From Eledone cirrhosa (Eukaryota; Mollusca; Cephalopoda; Octopoda; Eledonidae): DNA of 64,000 bases. Shown here one piece after another: positions 35,350-47,073 of the stretch (positions are counted from its first letter, which is position 1; every line of letters begins with the position of its first letter). A model generated the notes under the pieces. It ran no database searches. It was given only the letters and a program-made list of their open reading frames with translations, and was not told the origin of the DNA. The DNA is taken from positions 127,464,365 to 127,528,364 of the forward strand of contig OZ024743.1 in the NCBI GenBank assembly GCA_964016885.1, written 5' to 3'. Made by a program: the position numbers and the translations under genes.

Positions 35350-35660
35350 TGTGTGTTGGTGTGTTGTATGTGGTCCTAGATGTATGTATTACCTGCCTGT
35401 GTGTTGTATGTAGTCCTAGATGTATGTATTACCTTCTTATGTATTGCATGTGGTTCCAGCTGTATGTATTACCTGTTTGTGTGTTGTACGTGGTCCTAGA
35501 TGTGTGTATTACCTGCTTATGTGTTGAATGTGGTCCTAGATGTGTGTGCTACCCGCTTCTGTGTTTTTTCTTTTCTTTTTTTGTTTGTAATATTATTTAT
35601 ACAATAGGGAATAAAATAGATCTACATAGTGTTAACTTATTACGGTCGAGTCAATAATTT
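35345..35660. repeat. Diverged 40-bp minisatellite and following block
   Basis: Units of the TGTGTTGTATGTGG family, followed by a second direct copy of the block TACAATAGGGAATAAAATAG found at 33750. An inverted third copy lies at 36040-36130. Confidence 0.75.
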
Positions 35661-35804
35661 CAGACATGAAATAGATTGTTATCCATGAAGGAAAGCCGAG
35701 ATTCTAACTGGCTGTACTCAAATTGTCCTTGACCCAGTTGACTGTGGTTTTTTTCCATTACAGCTGGTGTCAGACCATAGTTTTCCATTACAGGGAGGGG
35801 GCTA

Positions 35805-36005
35805 GGGGGCGCTGGGTTTTTCCATTTTTAGGATCTCAATTACCGGTTAACGTCCCAATTACCTGACATGCCTGCACACCTGCTCACAGCTGCGGTCAGA
35901 CTATAGTTATGCTGTCTGCAGCTGTGAGCAGGTGTGCAGGCATGTCCGGTAATTGAGACATTAACCGGTAATTGAGATCCTAAAAATGGAAAAACCAACA
36001 GTCAA
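35805..36005. repeat. Strong palindrome of about 200 bp
   Basis: The arms 35810-35900 and 35915-36003 are inverted copies (CCATTTTTAGGATCTCAATT, GCCTGCACACCTGCTCACAG) with a very short loop. It is the turning point of a larger inverted arrangement in which 33540-34020 is mirrored at 35930-36206. Confidence 0.85.
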
Positions 36006-36362
36006 CTGGCTCAAAGACACTTTGAGCGCAGACAGTTAGAATCTTGTCTGAAATTATTGACTCAACCGTAACGAGTTAACACTATGTAGATCTATTTTAT
36101 TCCCTATTGTATAAATAATATTACAAATAAAAAAAAGAAAAGAAAAAAACAGAAGCGAGTAGAACACACATCTAGGACCACATACAACACATAATCAGAT
36201 AATACACACATGTTTGGAATATTGTTAATCAATTTTTTAGTAATCTACTGATATAAAAATCAGTAGTATATTGAAAAAGTGAAAAAATAGGGGGGGGGGG
36301 GGCGTTTCGTGGTTTCGAGGGACAAAAGGAGGCGTTTGGCCTAAATGGGCTGAGAACCTGTG

Positions 36363-36845
36363 CTCTAGATCAACAAAAGTTAGTTATAGTAGCTTACACT
36401 TAGCATCTGTGGTGCTTCCTCATAGCACAAAATCAAACTGATTCTCATCTAATTTGATTCTTTCCCTCATTAGTTGTGCTAAAATTTCTTCTGACATTTT
36501 TATAACTTGATTCATCAGTTTTATGGCTATATATTTGCTCCTTTCTACAGCATCAACAATTAATGATTATACTGCTCTGCCAGTCATTGGGTATGACACC
36601 ATCATGTATTACCTAATTAATTATGTGAGTGACTAGTTTGACTCCTACTTCACCAGATAATTTCAGCATCTGAGCTACTCTCTCTGATAGACCAGCAGCT
36701 TTACCATTTTTGTTATTTCTTTGATTGCTTTGTTGATCATGTAAATATCAACTTCATAAGCTGGTCCCTCTGTTGTGTCATCTTGGAATAGTCTCTCTTT
36801 CTCCCACTCATTCTCCACATTCAACATCATCTCATAAAAATACAT
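36363..36845 (-). pseudogene. Diverged RTE reverse transcriptase fragment
   Basis: On the minus strand the sequence aligns with 57570-58100, the RT N-terminal region. The equivalent of KAAGPSGIVAEMLK is still recognisable as AGLSERVAQM-like codons with several stops. It is the oldest-looking RTE copy in the window and forms the right flank of the hAT insertion. Confidence 0.75.
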
Positions 36846-37384
36846 GTGCTGGAATGCACTATGAAAATATTAATTATATTAAAGATATCCAGTTAGCCCA
36901 AGAGTAACTTCGGCAATAACTCATCTCTCCAATGTATTTCTGTTCTCATTAATTTTATTTAACATTCCAACCCTTGCTAGCAGGGAAAATGGATGTTAAA
37001 TGATGATAATAATGATGATAATGAGTCCATGTAATTTCTCATTTTATCATATAACACATACATGTAAGCTTTTCATTCTATTATTTATAATTTGTCAGAG
37101 TTTAATTTCCTTGTAATTGATTAATGGAGGATTAACTAATTAATCAGGTTTAACTGTAATGTTGTACTGTGTAACGATGAGTATTCCAATTGTTCAGTCA
37201 TTGGAACAGCTTGCTCATTAAATTAATGTGTAAGTGGCTGAGCATTCCATGGACACATATATGCTTAACATAATTCTCAGGAAGAATCAATATGATACAA
37301 TATGCTTGGCTTCCAAACAATTTCCATCACTCAATTTCACTCAGAAGGGAAAGTTCAACAAGAGGCTATGATAAATGACACTTG
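36846..37384. other. Mostly unique AT-rich sequence with an old RTE tail
   Basis: At 36968-37022 an RTE 3' end (CAACCCTTGCTAGCAGGGAA, then GATGAT words) remains on the plus strand. Nothing else is recognised. Confidence 0.55.
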
Positions 37385-37465
37385 CCCCAAAATGCCATGC
37401 ATTAGGATTGAACCAAGAATCTAAGAATTGGGAAGCAAACGTTTTAACCATTTGGTCATGCCATG
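37385..37465 (-). mobile_element. Old tRNA-derived SINE head
   Basis: Read on the minus strand it has A-box-like GCATGACCAAATGG and B-box-like TTGGTTCAATCC at tRNA-like spacing. It is diverged and has no flanking duplication. Confidence 0.45.
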
Positions 37466-37536
37466 TCCATAGTATGTAATGATACCATTGGGGTCATACT
37501 TACAAATAAGCAGCTTGTTGACAAAAGTGACTGTAT

Positions 37537-37765
37537 ATCATCATCATCATCTTCGTTTAACGTCTATCTTCCACGCTAGCATGGGTTGTATGTGTATATA
37601 ATTGTTTCTACTTTTGGCACAAGGCCAGCAATTACCCAGTGCATTACTGGTACTTTATTTTATCGACCCCGTATAGATGAAAGGCAAAGTTTACCTCGGC
37701 GGGATTTGAACTCAGATCATAAAGGGACGTAACTATGCTGGAAAGCATGTCCGACCCTCTTAGGG
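37537..37765 (-). mobile_element. RTE 3' tail followed by a family 2 SINE
   Basis: The RTE tail (37537-37588, antisense, beginning with (ATC)n and CGTTTAACGTC) is followed after a few bases by an antisense family 2 SINE (37596-37765) with the complement of CCTTGTGCC and of GGGTCGATAAAATAAAG. Confidence 0.85.
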
Positions 37766-38776
37766 GTATATGTGACGTCATAACAATGAGCCTTTGCATT
37801 TATGTAAACTTGACTGGAAATGATAGTGGATGTATATGAAGACATGATATGTTTATGTATAATAAACGCACATGTCTTTCGCGATGAATATTTAAAGGCA
37901 TGATCATGGCACAGCTATCTTAGAAGCCAGTGAGAATGTCATATGCATGTTCCTGGATTTTTATCCGTCAATGGTGACATTTACTCGTTACTAAGACAAG
38001 AATAGTGTAAATCTTATGTTTTTTCTTTGTTTTGTTTTTTTGTGAATGAAACATCAGCTGGAGATGCTCATTTGCATATAGAATGAACTTGACTGGATAA
38101 GATTAATGATCCTGGGACTGATTAGTGAGGGTGTCAGCTATAGTATTTACTGAGGAGCCTGGGGCTGATTAGAGACAGTATCAGCCATGATATCTGACTA
38201 GGAGGTCAGAACTCATTGCTATACAGAAAACATCTTTTGTTAAAAGATGCTTTTTTGGAAATATACTGGCACCATATATCTATATTTTATTAAGACACAA
38301 ATTCTTCTGAAAAAATGTTGAATAAAGGCTTATATGAACCTATATACAATACGTTTATGTATATCAAACATATATTTAGGTTTGTTATGAATATTTTAAG
38401 CTGAGATCATATCACAGTTATTGTGCCATCAGAGTAAAAATGGTGGTTGCATTTCACTATCGTTATATTTTCTTTCATACCACTGGGTATAAGTAAGCAT
38501 GTGCTGATGAACTGTAATGCTGAGATAGTTGTGACATGATCACAGCTTAGTCACTCAGTGAAATTAAATATGTATTTATTATATATAAAAATATCATATA
38601 TGAGTTCATATATAAAATGTTCACATTTGAATTTAAACCTTGGACTGAAATTTCATTATTACATACCAGATAATATTAGATTTTAGTAGTTAAATATTTG
38701 TATTTCTTGTTAGAAATATGGTCACAAAAGAGGTTAAATGATCTAAAATATTTTCTTTCTGTACTTTCTTTTGCAG
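37766..38776. other. Unique-looking sequence upstream of the candidate exon
   Basis: No repeat is recognised here. The last 30 bases form a polypyrimidine tract ending in TTTTGCAG, a good 3' splice site. If the exon is real, this is intron. Confidence 0.5.
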
Positions 38777-39126
38777 ATCCCTTCATTGCAAGTCATAAAA
38801 ATTACATTGAGGTTCTACGTGATGGCGACACTAAGTTAAATGACAGTAATGTGTCCGAAGACTGCTATGAACGTTGTCACCTGGAATCACAGTTTGCAGT
38901 TTCCCAATCTACGACAGTCTGTGACAGCACCCCTTCCCAAAATAAAACTAAATGTCGAGAGTTGCAACCGTTTGGCAACCACTCGGCTGTCATGGCTGGT
39001 GGTTCTAGCCACCTCCTTTTAACATTTAAATCATCAAGCAGCTTTTGGTGTAATTTAGTTAAATATGTACATATATTTTGGCTTTCGCAGACTTTATATC
39101 AATATTTGTCTGCTGGACTTACCTAG
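38777..39126 (+). CDS. Possible host-gene exon, function unknown
   Basis: A strong 3' splice acceptor (TTTCTTTCTGTACTTTCTTTTGCAG region) precedes an open frame that reads DPFIASHKNYIEVLRDGD, then NVSEDCYERCHLESQF and TVCDSTPSQNKTKCRELQPF, with a stop at 39124. Unlike the other frames in this window it has mixed amino-acid composition and spread-out cysteines, and it is not a translated repeat. The codon split at the acceptor cannot be verified. The last 35 codons (KYVHIFWLSQTLYQYL) may be read-through past a missed donor, for example GGTGTAAT near 39047. No family is recognised. A polyadenylation-like AATAAA lies near 39607. It could equally be a chance open frame of 117 codons. Confidence 0.35.
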
Positions 39127-40014
39127 AATAGATTTTTAGATATCTCTCCCTTATGCTTCATCTGTCCTAAACTATTTGTGTCCATATCTGGGGTTGTTTA
39201 ACCAACACCCACCTCAACTAAACTACAAAGACATGTATACAGAGCAGAGATGTGAGTGTGTTTAGACATAGACGCACCTACATCAATATAGAAGTTGCCA
39301 ACATAACAAAAACAAAAAAAAACACAAAAACAAGATAGAAAAAAGAAAAAATATGCATTTCAAATTTTCTGTCCTTTTAGAAATTCCTAAAATGAAGAAA
39401 AGAAAATATTTCTTTTCATTATAGTGTTTGTGGTTATAAAATGAAAAACAGAACAAAAAAAAAATCATATAAGATATATGAAAGAAGAAATGTTTTATCG
39501 AGGAATTTCCTGTTTTGGTTTAAAGTGTTATAATTGCAATTTATGGCATATTATTAGGTACGTTCCCGAGGGAGGAAACTTTGAACAACAGAAAAAAAGA
39601 AAACTCAAATAAAGAATGGAAAGATAGAAGGGGTTTATTGAAATTGAAAATATAATAAATAAACAGTTGACTTAACAAACATTTGAAAAATCTAAAATTT
39701 GAAATGTAGTTTTCCCAACGTAGATGACTAATAATAGTCGATCAATATAAATAAGAGTTGATAAAGATATCGGGTTAAGTATACCCCTGGAGTCAGAAAA
39801 AAAGGTTAACAGACGCACCTACCAGGAATTGAACCCTGGATGCTGGGCAAATGTGTTAACCACTATGTTAAGGAGCCCTCATCTTTAAGAAGACAACCCC
39901 TGAGATATTTTAACCATTTTTTTTTTTTTACTATTATTTATAATGATCAACTATTATAATAGTCATCCGCTTTTGGACAACTATATTTCAAATAATAAAT
40001 ATATATTTACATTC
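39127..40014. other. AT-rich sequence with one tRNA-derived SINE head
   Basis: Mostly unrecognised. At about 39815-39886 the minus strand carries a tRNA-like piece with TTAACATAGTGGTTAACAC and B-box-like CAGGGTTCAATTCC. An A-rich run lies at 39300-39470. Confidence 0.5.
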
Positions 40015-40310
40015 TTATAATATTAGTAGAAGGAAGGGAGAAGGAAACATGTATGGGGAAGAGTGTACATGTGTATGTGAGTGTATGCATATATGTAAGT
40101 ATATGAAAGTGTGACTGTTCATATGTACAAGTGGGTGTGTGCATATGAGTGGATCTGTATAAGTGAATGTATATGTGCATGTATGTGTGTATAAGTGTGT
40201 ATGAATATGCAAATATGTGTGTATAAGTGTGTATGAATGTGCAAATATGTGTGTGTGTGTGTGTGTGTGTGTGCGCCTGTGTCTGTGTGTGTGTGTGTGT
40301 GTCTTTAGAA
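40015..40310. repeat. TG/TA-rich repeats and (TG)n array
   Basis: Diverged GTGTATGTG units lead into a (TG)n array at 40250-40304. The minus-strand frames of His-Thr repeats are its translation. Confidence 0.85.
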
Positions 40311-40364
40311 TGATCAACAGGTTGCAAATATGGAAATCAGATGGGTGAGGTAGTTTTTGATATA

Positions 40365-40606
40365 GATATACACACCACACCACACTACCAGAATATCACA
40401 CCACACCACATCACAAAACACCATACCTCCAACACACCTCCACAGCACCATATCATCACAACACCATTACACCACACCGCACCACACCACACCACCTCTC
40501 CACATCACAGCACCATACCACCACAATACTACACAACATCACACAAACATACTACACCACAACACTACACAACCATACCACACCACAACACCACACCACC
40601 ACATCC
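40365..40606. repeat. Imperfect CACCA simple repeat
   Basis: Roughly 240 bases on the plus strand consist of CACCACA, CATCACA and CAACACC words with almost no G. The strong strand asymmetry could support a single-stranded structure. Confidence 0.9.
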
Positions 40607-40658
40607 CAAACTTTCAGAAGAAACATTTCAATAGCTGGAATAATAATGATAATAATAA

Positions 40659-40756
40659 TTGTTTCTACTTTAGGCACAAGGCCAGCAATTACCCAGTGCA
40701 TTACTGGTACTTTAATTTATCGACCCCCGAAAAAATGAAAGGCAAAGTTAACAATT
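40659..40756 (-). mobile_element. 5'-truncated SINE (family 2) with target duplication
   Basis: Antisense SINE body and tail, flanked by a perfect 13-base repeat ATGATAATAATAA (40646-40658 and 40757-40769). Confidence 0.88.
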
Positions 40757-40874
40757 ATGATAATAATAAAGTGTTATTTAAAATAAATTTAAAGCAAAAA
40801 CAAGAAAAAAGAACAAAATTAAAAATATTCTTAAATACAAACCCCTGTCAGGACAAATAAATAAATATATAAAT

Positions 40875-40909
<35 letters not shown>

Positions 40910-41348
40910 CATATATTTTGTGAATATATATTTGAGACACTTATAGTGAAACCCACAGACACATGTGACAGTAAAGTTTTTAATTTAAATTTAAATTAAA
41001 AAATAAAATTTTAAAAAAATATATAATTACAACCAAATTTATCAAGAAATAACTTTAATTTAATATTATGGGAAAGTTTGAAAAGAAAAGAGAGAGAGAG
41101 AGAAATTAGTTTAATGTTTGTAGGTGTAATGTACTTATTTATTTGGTTTATGCTCCATGAATATATGGAGTTTAAACAACAACAACAGCAGATGTGAATA
41201 TGCTGATGATGATGGTGGTGGTGATGATGTTGATGAATATATACATGTGTGCGTGTGTATATATTATATATAACATATATATATATATATGTGTGCATAT
41301 ATATGTATATATATATATATATATATGCATATATGTGTGCATATATAT

Positions 41349-41397
<49 letters not shown>

Positions 41398-41460
41398 ATA
41401 TTATATAAAATAACATATGCTTACATATATATCATATAATATATAATGTTCATAATCTTC
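40757..41460. repeat. Simple repeats: (GAT)n, GA and TA/TG arrays
   Basis: A (GAT)11 array (40875-40908), a short GA run (41090-41102) and TA/TG arrays (41230-41450). No gene. The (GAT) array lacks a recognisable RTE 3' end and may be free-standing. Confidence 0.8.
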
Positions 41461-42171
41461 CATTTTTCTTAATTTTATCTAAATATATATCATTTCTTCT
41501 TCTCTATCTCTATCATTCCCCCACCCTCTGTCTTTACCATTGCCCCTCCTTTTCTCTCTACCATTCCTATCACTCTCTCTCTCTCTCCACGATTCTCACT
41601 TCCTCTCTCTTTACCATTTCCTCTATTTCTTCATACACACACCCTCCTCTCATGTCTACTCCAATATTTTATGTCTACCATTTTTTTCTCTCATTCATCC
41701 TCTGATTTTCCTTTAAATCCATCAAAAGAGCATCAAGGACCATTATTCCAAAGGCATTTATCCTGGCACAAATCTCAAAGGATTCTTTATTTTTCATAAA
41801 AATACTTTTAAAAAAATATATTCATCAAAACTTCCAAAACATTTTTCTTTTCTTTTTCCCGTTTTTCCCACCATTAGTAACAGTTAAAAATTCAGGAGAA
41901 AAAAAAAATTTGTTTATGTATGTATTTATCAATTAGAATAATTAGCATTTTGTTTATTTCTATTTCTTTGTTGTTTTTTTTTTGTTTTATATTCTTCTGT
42001 TTCTTTTTTGTCTGCTTCAATCATTCACTTTCAGTAAGTCAACCACAGAATCAAGGAACACTCTCAAAATTATGAGTTTGTCTATCTACACCCACTTACC
42101 TATCTATCTGCCGGTCTGTCTATGTGTCCTTATATATCATCTCTGCTTCAGTGATTTTCCACAAACTATAA

Positions 42172-42175
<4 letters not shown>
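41461..42175. other. Pyrimidine-rich unique sequence
   Basis: The plus strand is C/T-rich from 41485 to 41720, with CTCTCTCT runs and a series of CCATTCC words. No gene or known element. Confidence 0.5.

Positions 42176-42225
<50 letters not shown>
42176..42225. repeat. (TA)n microsatellite
   Basis: About 48 bases of TA. Confidence 0.95.
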
Positions 42226-42227
<2 letters not shown>

Positions 42228-43383
42228 CATACATACATTTCTTTATCTTTATCTCTTTATTTACCCATGCGTGTATGTATGTATGTATATATATATATAT
42301 ACATAAACATACATGTACACATAGGTAAAGAAAGATAACTATATATGTATATGTTTCTATTTTTTTTCTGTTAGTACCATTTGATGCTTGCTCCACTGCT
42401 TTCTACTATCAAGATTTCAATATCATCGAGGTGCCCCTCTCACCCTAGACTTCTGGGGCCCTCAGGAGTTGTTTCTCTCATTTCTACCCCTAGGGTCCCT
42501 CTCTTATTAAAGAGTGCCCTGACTCCCATAGTTTAGTATCATCAACCCCTAGCTCTGTTTTTTCTCTCATTACTATCCAGGGGTTGACTCATCTTAAAAG
42601 ATGCCCTTGCCCTGATTCTCAGAGGATTCATGTTTTTTTTTTTGTTTTTTTTTCCGGAATAAAGCTATAACTTTACATCAAGCCACAATATATCCAAGAT
42701 ATTTCTCTAGATTCACACACAGAACTCTCTTCTACCATCATGTATGTATATTAAAAGTAACCATGTTTGACCAAGTCATCAACTTCCTTAACAAAACCCG
42801 TATCTCCTTAAAAGAATACCAAAAAATTAAGTTAATCTTTTTAGATATTTGTTTGCATTTTTAAAATGTTTTTTCTATTTTATTTATTCATCTTTTTTTT
42901 ATATCTGAAACTTAATCCTCTAATAATGGAATTATTATTTTGTTTGTCTTATAATATATTTAATTATTCAACAAAGGGATGCAAGGGGTATTTTAAAATA
43001 TCCCTAAAAATGGCTGTTCTTTTTTTTTCTCACTCATTCCTCCCCCACCCCAACTCTAAAGAATTATAAGAACTGATTTACAAGAAGAAGCTGCAATGGA
43101 AGAAATTATTTTATTTAAAAGGTTTTGGGTATCATATTCAGAATTCTTGGGTATTTTATTAAATAAATGAGTCTTTAATTTCAGTTCTGAGATTATTTTC
43201 TTCGAAATACTCTTAACCAGTTTGTGTTTGCGTGGCTGTGTGTTTGTGTGTATGTATGTAAGTGTGTGTGTATGTTTTCTGTGTTACCAAACTACTGAAA
43301 AACTTTTTTTCAATTTAGATATATAAATATGTATGTATGCATAATTACATACGTACATACACACACAGACACATACACACACA

Positions 43384-43385
<2 letters not shown>
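42226..43385. other. Unique-looking AT-rich sequence
   Basis: Between 42430 and 42620 two diverged copies of a block with TTTCTCTCAT and AGGGxTCCTCTT-like words stand in tandem. Open frames are short and T-rich. No gene is supported. Confidence 0.5.

Positions 43386-43388
<3 letters not shown>

Positions 43389-43427
<39 letters not shown>
43389..43427. repeat. (TA)n microsatellite
   Basis: About 38 bases of TA preceded by CA-rich sequence. Confidence 0.95.
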
Positions 43428-43433
<6 letters not shown>

Positions 43434-43654
43434 CAACAAGTGTTAGCTATTTGCAGTATGAGTTTCATCTATTCAGAGCTACCAGTTGAATGAGCCCCAT
43501 GGAGTGAAACTTATATTCCAAGCAACTGCCACTCATTGATATGAAATAAACTATCCCACTCTACCCTGTGTATAGAGCTCTGTTATCATATAAAGTTTGT
43601 ATTCTGTAAAACATATTACAGTACATATCCTACAACCACATTCTGATACATGCA

Positions 43655-43786
<132 letters not shown>

Positions 43787-44506
43787 AGATGTGGGATCCA
43801 CATTGTTAAATGACAATTATTGTGTATATTTTCTTTCTATAGCAGCAGTGCGACATTGATGGAAGTAATTGAGTTACTTCCCCTTGAAACTTAACTTTTT
43901 AAACCACACGCAGAACGTTAGAAGCATCGAGTTACTTCCCCTGAAAACTTTTAATAACTCTCTCAAAGAAATGTGAAAAACTATTTGTTTTAAGAATTCT
44001 TATATCCGTGACAAATGTAATTTGTTATCAAAGTAGAAAGGGAAATGCCATATTCTTAATAAATATAATTTTTTTGTTATTTATTTATTTTCTTTATAAC
44101 ATTTTGAGCATTATATATTATATTTTTAACTTTTTGTATATTTGAACCAACAATGCACTGATCCGGATCATATAACACAAAATATCTTGTTCTATTCTTT
44201 AATAGTTCCACACATTCGCTAGAAATTTATAGAGCCTGAAAAGATGAAAAGCAAAGTTGATCACGGTTAGTTTTGAACTAAATGTGTAGTGAACAGGAAC
44301 AAATAGCAAAGCATTTAATTCAATGCCATAATGACTGTAATTTCTAACTCCTGCTAGGAGTTGCGATCGATCGATAGTGTCATCAATGAAGAACCAGAGG
44401 TTCTTTTATTGGTGGAGATTTGTGTAAATTGAATAGTGATGTTACAAATGGTAAATTATGGATATCGCACACACATATGCACAAATCTACTTTTGTATAT
44501 ATATAT
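43787..44506. other. AT-rich sequence with an old SINE trace
   Basis: A 19-base motif GAGTTACTTCCCCTTGAAA near 43871 recurs with small changes near 43930. The region 44225-44290 resembles a highly diverged antisense family 2 SINE (GATGAAAAGCAAAGTT). No gene. Confidence 0.45.
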
Positions 44507-45545
44507 ATTATTATTATTATTATTATTGTTCTTTGAGTCTCAGTCATTGATGTTATTTAACTGGAAAGTTTGTTGAAATGAATATCAAGCCACTACCTGC
44601 AGCCTCAGATATTCAGGACGTATCGGGGGGTTCTTGCTATTCCCAGCAAGCATGCCTTTTGAAGTGTTCCACAAAGCGGGGCGGGACCAATTTTCTTTAA
44701 CCATCCTTGGAAACTCTTTGAGATAGTACCTAGTGCGCCTATGACAATCGGGACCACTTTGACTTCATGGCAGTTCCAAATCCTTTTTACCTCCCACTTT
44801 AAGTCCTGGTATCGGTTAATTTTCTCCCTCTCCTTCTCTCTTGTGTCGAATGGGCAGGCACGATCTTTTTTCCCTTGTCCAAAACCACTAGGTCAGGTCT
44901 ATTGTGTTCCAGTTTCTTGTCCGTCGGTATCCTAAAATCCCACAGCACCTTCACCTGATCGTTTTCTATCACCGACTCTGGCTTATGCTCATACCACTTT
45001 TCAGAATGTGGTAAATTGTTTACTTTGCCTAGGTGCCAGTGGATCACCCTGCTCATCACATCATGTCTCCAGCCCTTATAGTGAGTCTGGGCTAGGTGTT
45101 TACACTCGGATACAATGTGAGCCACAGTCTCCTCTCTCTCTCCACAAATCCTACACAGTGCGCTAGCCTCCTCCTTGTAAATATGGTGTTTCAGCCACTT
45201 CGTTTTGAGGGCCTGCTCTTGCGCAGCCATTAGCATTCCTTCTGTAGCCTTTTTAAGGTATCCTCATTTCAATCAGTTCCATGTCTGTGGATCTCTGAAT
45301 TCAGTTTTCTCAAAGAAGGTTCTGATCTTTCTTGTTTGTTGTTTCCCCATTGTCTGCTTCGGATGGTTCCTCCGTTCTCTCAACCTCTTCACCTTCATTT
45401 CCCACTGGCTCGTTTGCCTGGCATACTCCACTCTCCATTTCCAACCTAATCTCTCTGCTCAGTTCCTCCAGTTCCAGCTCGCTTATCCACCCATTAGTTC
45501 TTATTACCCGAGCCTGCCCGGCAAATTTTTGTTCTCAAAGAAGGT
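44507..45545 (-). pseudogene. RLE-type non-LTR retrotransposon: 3' part and a detached N-terminal piece
   Basis: These LINEs insert through a C-terminal restriction-enzyme-like endonuclease. The minus-strand frame (45236-44799) shows the CCHC knuckle CRICGEREETVAHIVSEC, the RHD-like WRHDV and the PD..D-type RPDLVVLDK. After a frameshift near 44835 the C-terminus continues as INRYQDLKWEVKRIW and PIVIGALGTISK to a stop near 44608. The 3' end is a (AAT)n run at 44507-44526. At 45310-45530, still in minus sense, lies a short N-terminal piece (ARVIRTNGWISELELEELS) joined abnormally to the C-terminal part. It is a dead element of the R2/R4/NeSL type; the exact clade is uncertain. Confidence 0.75.
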
Positions 45546-47029
45546 ACATTGGGAAGCTTGAGTCCCTACTGAATGGGACACTAAAAAGCATAGACACTAG
45601 AAATAGACTGGAAATAAAGTACAAAACTAGGAGGAAAAAGCTAAATATTATCATAGAGGAACTGAAGCAACGCATTGTAGCAAAGAGTGCAAAGATTAGG
45701 CGATACGAGAGCAGAGTCAGTCAGTATAGACAGAACCGCATGTTTAACAACAACCAGAAGATGTTGTTTGGACAGCTTGAAGGGAAAGAAAGAGGCAACG
45801 ACTTGATCCCTGAGGTGGAACAAACTAAGACATTCTGGAGAGGAATATGGGAGCAGGATGTTAAACATAATGATCAGGCAGTGTGAATTGAGACAGTACA
45901 AAAGGAGATTAGTGAACAGGCACACCAACAAACTGATTTGAGTATCACAGTTGAAACTCTTAACAAACATTGTGTCTGAGGAAATCTACCATCACCTCCA
46001 CATAAACAACTTGTTACCGGGCGAACAGAAAGGATGCCGAAAGAAGTCCCGTGGTACAAAGGACCAGTTACTTATTGATAAGATGGTAATGAGGAATTGC
46101 AAGAGGAGACACACTGGTCTTGCCATGGGATGAATAGACTACAAAAAGGCATTTGACATGGTACCTCATTCTTGAATCACCAAAAGCCTAGAGATCTTCA
46201 AGGTGGCAGATAACATCAGACAGTTGTTGAGCAAAAGTATGAAGTCCGGGAAAACAGAGTTAACATCAGTTGGAGAATCCTTGGGAGGCGTGAAGATCAA
46301 GAGAGGTATCTTCCAGGGAGATAGTCTGTCCCCTCTGTTGTTTGTCCTTGCCCTGATGCCCCTGACCATTATACTGCGAAAAGTGAGAGCAGGATACAAG
46401 TTGGGAAAGGGAGAGCTTACCATCAACCACCTCTTCATGGACGATCTTAAGCTCTTCGGGAAGAGTGAGAAGGAGTTGGATGTGCTTGTTGACACTGTCC
46501 GTATTTTCAACAATGATATATATATGCAATTTGGTATTAGTAAGTGTGGAGTCCTTGTGATGAAGAGGGATAAATTGAGCAGAAGCAACGGAATCCTGGT
46601 ACCAACAGGTGAGATGATAAAGGAAATTGACACTGAAGAAGGATACAAATATTTCTGAACAGTAGGAATGCCATAAGTGCAGTAAATTCCCGAGCTGTGT
46701 CTATTATTAGGTACAGTGCGGGAATTCTGAGATGGAATGTTGCTGAACAAAAAGAAATGGATAGGAAGACTAGGAAGCTATTGACTATCTACAACATGTT
46801 CCACAAGAGGAGTGATGTAGATAGACTCTACTTAAGGAGATCTGAAGGTGGAAGAGGTCTTATCAGCATAGAGGACTGTGTTCAGATGGAGAAAAACAAC
46901 CTACACAAATACGTGACTGATAGTAGGGAGTCAATGCTCAGAATTGTACTGAAGGAGAGGACAATAGACCAGGGGATGTCCAAGAAGGAAATAACAAGGA
47001 GAAAGAGCAACCTTCTTTGAAAAAACTGA

Positions 47030-47031
<2 letters not shown>
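45546..47031 (+). pseudogene. RLE-type non-LTR retrotransposon: inverted central and RT part
   Basis: The plus strand carries the middle of the same kind of element in opposite orientation. A basic segment (KRYKTRRKKLNII-like, RIVAKSAKIRRYESRVSQYR) is followed by RT motifs: [20 protein letters not shown], motif A DYKKAFD, GIFQGDSLSPLLF and motif C FMDDLKLF. Three tryptophan codons have become TGA (near 45884, 46131 and 46173), and a deletion after GYKYF (46655) removes the next segment. The frame resumes with SIIRYSAGILRWNV and ends where an (ATT)n run begins. Together with 44507-45545 it forms an inverted, rearranged insertion. Confidence 0.78.

Positions 47032-47033
<2 letters not shown>

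Positions 47034-47072
<39 letters not shown>
47034..47072. repeat. (ATT)n microsatellite
   Basis: About 13 ATT units directly after the end of the RT fragment. Confidence 0.95.

Positions 47073-47073
<1 letters not shown>

Larger units (their letters stand above)
32602..36362. mobile_element. hAT-derived element with 8-bp target duplication
   Basis: Terminal repeats CACAGGTTCTCAACCC (left) and its complement GGGCTGAGAACCTGTG (right, one extra base change) are flanked on both sides by CTCTAGAT (32594-32601 and 36363-36370). The interior holds a SINE, minisatellites, a transposase relic on the minus strand and large inverted blocks. The left subterminal part (32602-32740) matches the right (36206-36362) in inverted orientation. 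The host site is an antisense RTE fragment, as the right flank shows. Confidence 0.82.

Noticed and set aside
40341..40634. 97-codon His/Thr/Pro-rich frame
   Set aside because: Translation of the CACCA simple repeat.
45641..45970. 109-codon minus-strand frame
   Set aside because: Mirror of the plus-strand RLE-element coding sequence.
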